From the NCBI GenBank assembly GCA_004151065.3, contig NWUY0300007224.1, positions 1-20,832 on the forward strand: a stretch of DNA of 20,832 nucleotides, given 5' to 3'. The stretch comes from Larix sibirica (taxonomy: Eukaryota > Streptophyta > Pinopsida > Pinales > Pinaceae). This document shows, in pieces, positions 1-7,899 of this stretch. The notes under the pieces were generated by a model. It was given only the letters and a program-made list of their open reading frames with translations. It was not told where the DNA came from and ran no database searches. Position numbers and translations under genes: made by a program. Each line of letters opens with the position of its first letter. Positions within the stretch are counted from its first letter, which is position 1.

Positions 1-33
1 ATTTTGTGTTAAGCATCTGATAATAATCTGTAT

Positions 34-387
34 TCATTTCGTTCTGCTCATAAAATCCGGATCACAGAGTTTGGCTCCATCATCTCTATTGAGGCAATCA
101 TTACACATCTCAATTTCAATTTTCTCCCTTATATTTCTTTTCGTTAGGTTGTCTTCCAGTGCTATGACGGATACCTTTTCTAAATAAATTTGATGTTGAG
201 TTAGGTGAGAATGTTCTATTAGGGCTAATTTTCTATGCCTATCATACCTAAGGTCAACGCTGTGTTCTTTTAGTCTTGTTGCTATGGACCTACCGGTTTC
301 ACCTATGTAAGGCATTCTATAAGAGCAAGGAATGGAGTAAACGCCTTTGCATGACATGGGATCTATTGAGTCTTTAAACGAGTCCAC
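34..387 (-). pseudogene. GIY-YIG endonuclease domain of the PLE
   Basis: About 117 codons. The GIY element is GVY at residues 15-17 and YIG is at 27-29. They are followed by the basic helix TGRSIATRLKEH (catalytic-type Arg33 or Arg38) and by an acidic segment near REKIEIEM (residues 88-94) where the metal-binding Glu of the fold is expected. Cys13, Cys21 and the His residues at 42, 51, 59, 61 and 65 resemble the cysteine/histidine pattern reported in PLE nucleases. The domain nicks target DNA to prime reverse transcription. The frame is shared with the linker and RT, interrupted only by TAA at 388-390. At 34-36 a TGA follows SRTK; one base over, coding resumes (MNTDYYQMLNT) to the window edge, so a one-base deletion in an A run is likely. 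Confidence 0.88.
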
Positions 388-666
388 TTAATTTCTTATT
401 GTGTTGGGAGGGGTGAAAAATACTTTAAAATTGTGCTTTCTGAGTATTTTCGCTAGTTTATCTGTGGTTCCTTTAATGTAAGGGAGGAAGATCCTTTTGT
501 TTTCTTTGTTTATATTCTTTTTATATTTTTGAGGTTTATTAGCGACTTCTATGGATTTCTTGAAGTGATTGGTATCATACCCATTACTTTTGAACATGGC
601 TCCTAAATGTTCTATTTCTTGGTTTATGTGCTCCTCATCGGAAATTCTGAGGGCTCTAGTGACCAA
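388..666 (-). pseudogene. PLE linker between RT thumb and nuclease
   Basis: 92 codons in the same frame as the RT core above and the nuclease below. The N-terminal part (VTRALRISDEEHINQEIEHL) is the segment that follows the RT thumb in PLEs, and the basic stretch around KKNINKENKRIFLPYIKGTTDKL corresponds to the connector carrying the conserved FLPYIKG block. The apparent start is arbitrary because translation would have entered from the RT. It ends at TAA (388-390), immediately followed in frame by the nuclease domain, so this is an internal stop of one original protein, not a gene boundary. Confidence 0.82.
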
Positions 667-687
667 TGTATTGATAACACTAGTTTT

Positions 688-1557
688 CTACGGAGGGTAG
701 TGGTGTGAGTTAGCATGTAGATACCCCTCGGTATGGGTCTTCTTTCTATACACCTGGTGTGCTATCGATCCATCATCTTTCCTTGAGACTAGTACATCAA
801 GAAAATGAAGACTTTTGTTCTCTTCAATTTCCATGGAAAATTTGATGTTATTGTTCTGCGAGTTGAGTTGTTTGAAAAACTTGTCTAAGTTGTCCCTCCC
901 ATGTGGCCAGACAACATTTGTATCATGTACGTAGAGTTTCCATCGTTTATGTTTAAGGGGGGACGTGTCTATGTCCTTTTTCTCAAAGCTCTCCATGTAT
1001 AAATTTGCTACTATAGGAGAGAAGGGTGAACCCATTGCTACGCCTTCGACTTGTTCAAAAAACATATTCTTGAATGTGAAAAGAGTAGACCTTAGATAGA
1101 ATTCGACCAACTTTGTTGTGTCATCATTGGTGAGCTCCCTTATAATTTCAATGGCATCCATAACCAGTATCTTTGTGTAAAGAGAAACTACATCGAAGCT
1201 TGCAAGGATATTATTGTCTTCATGTTTTTCAGTATTGATTTCTTTTATCCAGCTAGTGGAATCCTTCACAAACGATTTTGTTTTACCAACCAAAGGTTTG
1301 AGCAAATATGCGAGGTATTTAGCCAATTTGTATGTGGGAGAACCAATCGTGTTGACGATTGGACGAAGTGGAACACCAGCCTTGTGAACTTTAGGAAGTC
1401 CATATATGCACGGGATCACTCCTTCTTTGGGGTACAGTTTGATCTTCAAATTCTCGTCTAGGTTAGAGCTTTTAATGGCATTGGTTACAATCTTATGAAA
1501 TTTATTGGTCGAGTCTCTTTTCCAAACATCGGTAAATTCCACACGCCAGATGTTCAT
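688..1557 (-). pseudogene. PLE reverse transcriptase core
   Basis: A 289-codon stretch with the RT palm motifs in order. IYGLPKVHKAGVPLRPIVN lies at about residues 51-69. Motif A is FDVVSLYT at 121-128, with catalytic Asp122. Motif B is EGVAMGSPFSPIVANLYM at 171-188. Motif C is at 209-212 and reads YVHD instead of the family's YVDD. His211 (codon 925-927) replaces the first of the two metal-binding aspartates, which should abolish polymerase activity. Downstream, the FLDVLV and HxxGYLHANSHH segments are typical of PLEs. The frame closes at a TAG (688-690) sitting between YPP and KTSVINTL; the same frame continues coding after it, so the stop is a point mutation, best explained as CAG to TAG. 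An intact enzyme would prime reverse transcription of the element RNA from a nicked target. Confidence 0.92.
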
Positions 1558-1726
1558 TCATTTTCTTTATGTAATATTTGGTGTTCAAGATCACTATGGC
1601 ATTCCCCTTATCCGCTCTTGTGATCTTAATGTCCTTATTTCTTCGTTGGTTCTGATCTTGGACACCGAAGATTACAATTACTAAATCTGATTTTTGGGTC
1701 AATTTGCTTAGATTGTATGTGTGCAT
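1502..1726 (-). pseudogene. PLE reverse transcriptase, N-terminal (finger) fragment
   Basis: A 74-codon open stretch. Residues about 33-57 (ITRADKGNAIVIL followed by YYIKKMNEHL) match the conserved ADKGNA block at the start of the PLE RT. The open frame then runs out of register: the same DNA read one frame over gives the start of the RT core (entry 688-1557), so a single frameshift near 1520, between the CLEK and DSTNKFHK segments, separates them. The first ATG is directly preceded by a TAA and is a fragment start, not the original initiator. Identification as PLE is firm from the block and its position; the original N-terminus is lost. Confidence 0.82.
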
Positions 1727-1740
1727 TTAGTCAATGTGGC

Positions 1741-2801
1741 TAATAAATAAACTTAGGTGTTGTATAGGATTAGTTCTATCATGCCCATGCAATTTCAGTA
1801 GCTAATGCAGACAACACTGGAACGAGATAAGTGAATTATCATATATATGGAATATTTCCCACTTTTACTATAATCATGTTCCATTTTGGATTCGGATTTT
1901 GTTCAAATTTAATGTTATGAAAAGAATGGAGGCCATAGGCACTCCAATAACTGTATCCCTTGTAAAATTTAAGATCTCCATATAATTTAAAGGAGGAACA
2001 CATGCCAGATTGAGGATCTATAGGTGGTATTTTCTCATTACAAGTTAAATTGAATTTCAAGACTAGTGATCAAATAGAGAAATTGGAAGTAGTATTCAAC
2101 ATGCTTTATGAATTAGTCCTAGGTCTTGCTAGTAGCTAATTGCATTCTCTAGCTTCTCCTCCCAAAATTTATGTCAGTTCTGTTAGAGCAGCAATTAAGG
2201 ATGAAGAACTAGTTCAACAAGTGCAAGTAGACATGGAAAATAAAAATGCTACTATGGAGTTCAATTTTTAGGCTGAAATCAAGCAGGGAGACCTTAGTGG
2301 GCATGTTTTCTACTAAGTCTATCTCTTATTATGCATTGAAAGGTAGTTTTGTTACTAGCTTAGTCTATCAACCTTTATACGAATAAGATTTCTTGGGCTA
2401 AGTTAGATTTCCAGAAATGTAAGAATTGCTCAGATATTAGGTAGTAATTTCAAAATTTTGGGTCTTTTTGAAACCATGAATATCAAACATTTCAATTTTT
2501 CTTTGTATTAATTCACAGTACAGTGCAACCACAACATTTTTATTACAAATTATAATTATTTCAGCTAAAAACAAATCCATATCCCCTTAGTCAATTAGAA
2601 CCATTTTAATGAATATGATAATCTTCTTTGAGCATAGATTATCTCTTATATGCTAATTGTCTTTTGCCAAAATGGAATGATCAAGGTTATTGCTAGAAAG
2701 ATAGGGGATTCATTGTGGATGAATCACGAGTCTATTTTGTAACCATTGTTTATGACATGTAATTAAAAACATCAATAAATAGATTCAAGTTCACTTCAAG
2801 C
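1741..2801. other. Non-genic stretch with an unrecognised, weakly coding-like segment
   Basis: No gene, RNA or element was recognised. On the plus strand, frame 1 from about 1981 to 2312 is open apart from TGA at 2011 and TAA/TAG codons (for example after LGLASS and after MEFNF) that would fit as CAA or CAG. Its composition looks protein-like (segments SLASPPKIYVSSVRAAIKDE and QVQVDMENKNATMEF). A neighbouring frame is open from an ATG near 1929 (MEAIGTPITVSLVKFKISI). I cannot name a family. A minus-strand open stretch at 1839-2060 overlaps it and may be a shadow. From about 2480 to 2793 the sequence is AT-rich and featureless to my reading. Confidence 0.35.
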
Positions 2802-3921
2802 CAATGTTATCAGAACCCAGTCGGTTTTGACAAAACTGGCAGGTTGGACCGATTTATAGGCTTTGTTGGGTCAGTTCATTCACTTAGATCGTTTTTGACC
2901 AGTTTTGTATGGAACCAACTAGTTTTAAGGCTAAGCCGACCAGTTCCATACAAAACCGACCGCTTTTCTCCAAATCGGGCGGTTTCATTGGGAACCCATT
3001 GGTTTTGGGCCGGTTCCATACAATAATGCTAGGTACCCCCAAAACATAGTGAATTTGCAATATTTTTTAATAAAATAAAAAAAGGTCCACATGTTAGATG
3101 TAACATGTAACTCCTTTATGCACGTGATTTAAATAACAACATCATGGAAGTAATTCGCTGCATTGGGCATTTTAACTCATTTGTTTGATAGAAAACTTTA
3201 GATTTCAATGGTGAAACCTGGTTGGAAAGTGGGTAATTTGACCCTCAATCTGTTTTTGGAGACCGGTTCAGAAGGATAACTGAAAGGGGCACCAATGTTT
3301 GGGTGATATTAGAAATGTGTAGTCTATACACAATATTGTTTGTCTTTCAAGGGTGTGGGAGATTCTGGAAAAGATCGATGATCGATGTTGAGAGATATCC
3401 ACTGCACTGTTTTGATGTGCATGTCGATTATATGCCCCATATCATAAAGATGTTTTGATAGATGGATAAAATCTCAGGGATGGATGTTTAAGAAGGAGTC
3501 TAATTGGACATCTATATTGTCATATCATATTACATAAGTAATAACTTCATATTCATTCTAACAATTGATTGGGACACTTATTTAATATAAAGGGATCAAA
3601 ATCCCTGATATAGAGAATTAAAGTCAAGCAAAACTCCCGCTTGATATAGAGAATTTCTCCAAAGACCTCCTTCTATTAAGTTTTATACACTCTTACTTGC
3701 TATATACATGAGAAACTTTGCATATTTGTGTATAATGGTTTGAATTCACATGGATGCGCGTGCGTGCACGTGCAAAACACACATACACATATTTTTAAAA
3801 TATGATTATTTTATGTATTTTTGCTCAACCGTTTGTTGATCCAAATAGTTTTCCGATTTTTGTTCGGGTTTGGTTCCCGAGGTCATCTGATTCGACCATC
3901 GATCTAGCTCTGATAACATTT
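2802..3921. mobile_element. Non-autonomous hAT-type DNA transposon, 1120 bp
   Basis: The element is bounded by exact 8-bp direct repeats CTTCAAGC at 2794-2801 and 3922-3929, the target duplication length of hAT transposons. Its ends are inverted repeats: CAATGTTATCAGAAC at 2802-2816 against GCTCTGATAACATTT at 3907-3921, 13 of 15 bases matching with 12 contiguous. The left terminus CAATG fits the hAT end consensus YARNG; the right end has one change in the terminal base. No transposase frame was seen inside, so movement would have depended on an enzyme supplied elsewhere. The first 230 bases are rich in GGTTTT and CGGTT motifs and palindromes (separate entry), like subterminal transposase-binding repeats. 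The right subterminal region has related short motifs (GGGAACC, AAACCC, CGAAC on the minus strand). The middle is AT-rich and anonymous. Confidence 0.85.
2820..3025. repeat. GGTTTT/CGGTT-rich subterminal palindromes of the hAT element
   Basis: A left arm at 2897-2915 (GACCAGTTTTGTATGGAAC) pairs with a right arm at 2943-2961 (GTTCCATACAAAACCGACC). Sixteen of 19 positions pair, 14 of them contiguous, across a 27-base spacer. The core GGTTCCATACAA recurs in direct orientation at 3012-3023. Further up, GTCGGTTTTGACAAAACTGG at 2821-2840 is a smaller palindrome. Repeated short motifs near a hAT terminus are usually transposase-binding sites; that role is inferred here. Confidence 0.6.
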
Positions 3922-3929
3922 CTTCAAGC

Positions 3930-4771
3930 AAATCAATGATATTAAACAATAAAATCTCGTGGAGACTGGCAACAAAAACAAACAAATAATAACCCTAAAA
4001 AATGGTATTTGTCAAAATATTGATTAGTGAGGAGCAAAACTACATGACATGATAAAAAGTCAAAATAATAGCAAGAATTAAGAGATGTGTACTACACGAA
4101 CCAAAAGTTTCAAAATCAATTTGCATCAATACAAGCAACCAAAATCTCTTTTGTGCACAAGCCATCATAAATTGTTCAATAGTGGATACAATGACTAGTA
4201 AATTTCAAGAAAAACTAAAGCAGTCTCAAATAAACATTGAAATATTGCACTTAGCTTATCTTGATGCTTCAATTAATTTAAGACCACAACCATAAAAGTA
4301 ATTTGTCCAATCTCTCTCACATTCCTTTTTAGCAAGTAGAAATCTCTCTTGCATATATATAAACTTATAGATAACTTTGCAATGAGAACATAAACCATTT
4401 TTCAAAAGCAATAAATATGCCTTAAAGCTCCTGGAGAGACATTGAAGAACTTTGCAAAGTCAATGGAATGAACCAATATTCAGTCCTAACAGACATCAAC
4501 AAAAAGCATAAAAATGAAATTGATCCAAGAAAAAGGCTCGCAGATTTTTCATTTATTTAGTCAAATGTACTTGAAAATTTTGTATGATTTGGCTATTGGT
4601 GAGTAAACAAGAGGGTTACATGTTAGACCTATAATAACTCTTTGATAGAGAAATATGGCCAATTTTCTCTTAGAAAACCATCCATCAAAGAAAGCAAGCA
4701 ATGTTATTGAATCTAATGTAGTATATTTCCCAATTGCATTAGTTGTTTTTGCTCCATTGCTACATTAGTTG
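3930..4771. other. AT-rich intergenic DNA between the hAT element and the LINE
   Basis: I read both strands and found no convincing coding frame, RNA gene or terminal repeat. At its right end a 14-bp direct repeat, CATTAGTTGTTTTT, occurs at 4737-4750 and again at 4763-4776, the second copy running into the T run that marks the LINE 3' end. Confidence 0.5.
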
Positions 4772-4800
4772 TTTTTTTGTTTGTAAATAAGCAAAATTTA
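4772..4800 (-). other. 3' terminus and poly(A) tail of the L1 LINE
   Basis: The plus strand reads a run of seven T at 4772-4778, then GTTTGTAAATAAGCAAAAT. On the element strand this is ATTTTGCTTATTTACAAAC followed by A7. An AT-rich terminal sequence ending in a short A run is normal for plant L1s and fixes the orientation independently of the ORFs. Confidence 0.7.
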
Positions 4801-5154
4801 TATTAACATGATATACAGAAAATTACAGTCATAGTTCTTCAACCTCTCTGTCACACAGTCTAAAACAACACTTAAGCAGTCTGATATCTTAACATAGCAT
4901 CACCCCGAGGGCCCCTCCCCAGAAGGATAAAGTAGGGCATACATTCTGCTAGCTACTTCCCAAGGTCCCGAGAATAGAACATAACAAAACATAGCCTATA
5001 GGGTTATCGAGATTATTCACCGCTAAGCTAGTGGTCTAGAAATAATTCCCTTGGCCCGTGAAAATTACTAACCCACCCACGCGAGAAAAAAAAACACATG
5101 ATACATTAAGCAGATACCTACTAGATCCCAAGTCAACAAAGGATGTTACGAGAG

Positions 5155-5700
5155 CTAGTCCTTAACAAGAGGAAGGATCCCAACCGTACCACCCGCATCG
5201 CCATTGTTCTCACTGTCTTGCAGTTCCTCCGTCGGTCCAGGAGCGAATATCCCCATATTCGGGAGATAAAAAACACCCAGTTCTTTCCTAATTGCGTCTA
5301 TCTTCATATGCAGGAGACGAGTATCGACTTACAGCTCCTTCCAGAAGGCCAGAGGATGGATTTCATCCCCACCTAGCTTCTTCTCGCGTTCCAAAAGAAT
5401 TCGGATAAGGAGGCCTTTGATAAACCAATAAAGCGTGAACATTTTCTCATACACGCCCTGGATCACCCTTGATGAGCTTGGGTCCTGAATCCAACTCTCT
5501 AGAACCTCATCATCTAGCGTCAACAAATTCTCCAGGACCTCATGCCAGACTCCATTCTCCAACATCTCCAAATCCGCTCTGATGGACAGGGGAATGGATG
5601 CACGATAATGCCATGCTGCCTACGCTGCCTTGGTATGCTCATGAATCATCCACCTTTTCCTCTGGTTCTACAGGTTCCCTGACATCATCGTGGGGTCCAT
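5155..5700 (-). pseudogene. Extra reading frame downstream of LINE ORF2 (ORF3 or C-terminal extension)
   Basis: A reading frame of about 181 codons from an ATG at 5698-5700 (MDPTMMSGNL) to TAG at 5155-5157. Three in-frame stops interrupt it: TAG after SGNL, TAG after TKAA, and TAA after FWKEL. All would fit as CAG or CAA. It is in the same frame as the 3' half of RNase H (entry 6240-6660). The frame also stays open upstream to about 5815 apart from one TGA, with segment VISFCSEKEGGGVLCNGV. The protein is acidic and helical in look (EVLENLLTLDDEVLESWI) in the middle and ends in a Gly/Asn/Asp-rich tail. I do not recognise a family. It may be a separate ORF3 or the end of a longer ORF2; the run of stops in this frame at 5832-6124 argues for a break between them. 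Confidence 0.55.
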
Positions 5701-6239
5701 AATGGTTACAACAAACACATAGAGCACTCCGTTGCACAACACTCCGCCACCTTCCTTCTCACTACAGAACGAAATCACACCTCAAGTCGTAGGGCCAATT
5801 AAACCTCCCCTTTGAACAATTAAAAATAGGGTTACATAGTACCAAGGACATGAAAGATACGCAGGAGGAAATTCTTGTTCCGAACCTCAAATCCAGTGCG
5901 CATCCCACTAGTTTTCATTATTGCATCCAGTATCAGCCACCTGATCCTCGTACCACCTTCCTTTGCCATCACCACCCTCTGTAGCCTAATTGTACTATTC
6001 ACTGCGTGGGATATCACCCGCACGCTCAAACCTGCTAGGTAGCCATCCCATCTACCCGCCCTCATAAAACCACACTCACAACACGTGTCAAATCCAACTT
6101 TCATGTGAACAGATTGCCACGCCTCACCCTCCCTTGACCTCACTCGCATCTGGGGGTACTTGATCTCCAGCTGCAACTTGGAGGCATTGTCTTTTGATCT
6201 CTAGGTCCGTCAACCTGTCCACCGATCCCTCCCATAGCC

Positions 6240-6660
6240 TTAGATTTCTCGTCACCACTATATTGTCCAGGAGGTCCGCTAGTTTATTGCCCGCTTGTTT
6301 CACATGGCTGAACATCAAGCCATGATCTAGAGCGAGTCTGTGAGAAATTTTTTCTAATATGAAATCCAACCTCTAGTGGTTTGAGACCTTTGAGACAGGT
6401 CTACCATCGTGCATATTTTCTACCGTTTTGATAATCACCTCTTAGTCTCCTTACAAGATGATAGGGAGAAGATTAATGTGATGGTGTGTGAAAGATTTGA
6501 AGGAGACCCTCGAGCTCTGCCACATTATTAGTCTCCCTCCTGACATATCCCCCAAACATCCATACTATATCCCCATTGTGGTTGCAGATGTTCCCCCTGA
6601 AGCCCACTTACCTAGGGTTTCCTTTCGAAGCACTATCGAAGTTGAGTTTGAAGAACCCAA
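6240..6660 (-). other. RNase H domain of the minus-strand LINE
   Basis: FKLNFDSASKGNP at 6614-6652 carries the first catalytic Asp. NNVAELEGLLQIF has the Glu, and GD[stop]EVIIKTVENM has the second Asp. SHVKQAGNKLADLLDNI has the final His and Asp. All four acidic positions can be found, but in two different frames: a shift near 6490 separates the first two from the last two, and another separates the domain from zf-RVT. Stops occur after GNPR, after LLPIIL, after GD and after KVSNH. RNase H at the end of ORF2 is a marker of several plant L1 lineages and removes RNA from the cDNA hybrid. Confidence 0.85.
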
Positions 6661-6888
6661 CCTGCAATTTGGACCAATGATCAAGGCTCTCCAACGTTTA
6701 TGGCCAACTGGAGGTCTGTTTTTAAAATCTGGGATATCCTGAATTCCCCAATCTAGGAGGATTCTTGCCTCGTGATCAATAGTTTGAGGAGCATTACTCG
6801 GTTAGGATGAGAGACGAAGGGTTTCCTGAATGTGAGCTTCAATTAAGTGCCATACTTCCTATGTGGTTTGGCTTTTATCTCTGAAGAT

Positions 6889-7340
6889 TCATCGATTTCT
6901 CTCTTTCCATATTTCCCATAGCATGAAACCAGGAAACAACTGCCATAATATATTGACCATAGGGTTCAAAAAGGGGTTATTTGTCCTTTCTATGATGGAT
7001 TGGTCAGGGAGCCCTCTGACTCTGGCTGATTGATGTAATATTCCCGCCCCCTTATCCCAAATAGCTGATGCAAAAGGACACAAATCTAGGAGGTGGTTCA
7101 TAGACCGTTCCTCGGCCTAACACAAACAACACCACGTGGATCTAGGAAATCCCCTTCTTCTGAGGTTTTCCCACGTTAAGATTCTTCACTTGACCACCAT
7201 CCACAAGAATGTGGCCACCTTTGGCCAAAGGTTTGCTTTCAAGATCTTTTTCCACTTTGGGGCCTCCCCGTGATCCCGACATACTTCAACAATGAAGTAG
7301 GATTCCTTCACCAAGAACGTCCCCTTTGCCTTGTACCCCC
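6889..7340 (-). other. zf-RVT (zinc-binding, RT-associated) domain of LINE ORF2
   Basis: After a frameshift the minus strand reads KGTFLVKESYF, then KWKKILKANLWPKVATFLW, WENLRRRGFP and the metal-binding-type segment TWCCLC[stop]AEERSMNHLLDLC, followed by PFASAIWDKG. This is the zf-RVT block found downstream of RT in plant L1 ORF2. It is followed by LWEIWKERNR, which normally leads to RNase H. Internal stops (TGA after MVVK, TAG after CCLC) fit CGA/GGA and CAG. Confidence 0.85.
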
Positions 7341-7899
7341 ATATTATCTTATCCGTGTCCTCATTTGTCCTTATGCTACGTTCCTGAAGATCGTCCCATA
7401 ATTCATTATAGCTTTCATATCTACTGATCTCTTTCTAATCCTCCAATTGCCTCCAGCTTCTGAAATATCCCCGCCCTGGGTTCCCCTCCCAATAATATTT
7501 AACTTTTGTCCCCCATGTAAGGGAGGTTATCCTGCACGTGTCGGCCACTGCCCCATCCTTGACATGGGCGGTAGTTGTTTCCACAAGTCCTTCCAGAAGT
7601 CTGTTGACTCCCCATTCCTGATATCCCAGAAGCTATAATCTTGGATGAGATCCTTTCCCTGTTTCATAGAATTCCAGATAGGAGATCCATTCCACAGATC
7701 ATTGCACCTAATGAGATCTCTCTTATCCCAACCCCTTGCATATTTATAGTGCCAGAAGCACACCCAAGGTTCTTTTTCATATGATATCCATTGCCACCAA
7801 ATCTTGGCTCTCATTACCATATTGCTGACCTCAGGATCCCTAAGCCCGATCCCTCCTTGGGCTTTAGGTTGGAATAGGGTCTCGAAGCCGACTAAGGCC

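Larger units (their letters stand above)
1..1740 (-). mobile_element. Penelope-like retroelement (PLE), 5' truncated, decayed
   Basis: Minus-strand reading frames give, in order, the N-terminal finger region of a PLE reverse transcriptase, the RT core and a C-terminal GIY-YIG nuclease, the domain order of endonuclease-bearing PLEs. The N-terminal part of a complete element is missing above about 1740, where the frame is preceded by stops, as expected of 5' truncation. The lower end runs off the window: at 1-40 coding continues in a shifted frame (MNTDYYQMLNT), so the 3' end is not seen. Damage seen: frameshift near 1520, in-frame TAG at 688-690, in-frame TAA at 388-390, frameshift near 36, and a changed RT catalytic motif. 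PLEs with GIY-YIG are typical of animals; in plants they are known from conifers (the Dryad group, attributed to transfer from arthropods). Assignment to Dryad is inference from memory of the family. Confidence 0.9.

Noticed and set aside
1222-1461. Plus-strand open stretch of 79 codons opposite the Penelope RT
   Set aside because: Antisense shadow of a well-supported RT frame.
3907-3918. GCTCTGATAACA resembling the complement of a tRNA-Met primer-binding site (TGGTATCAGAGC)
   Set aside because: The motif is the right inverted end of the hAT element: it has an inverted partner at 2802-2816 and an exact 8-bp flanking duplication, and no gag or LTR accompanies it.
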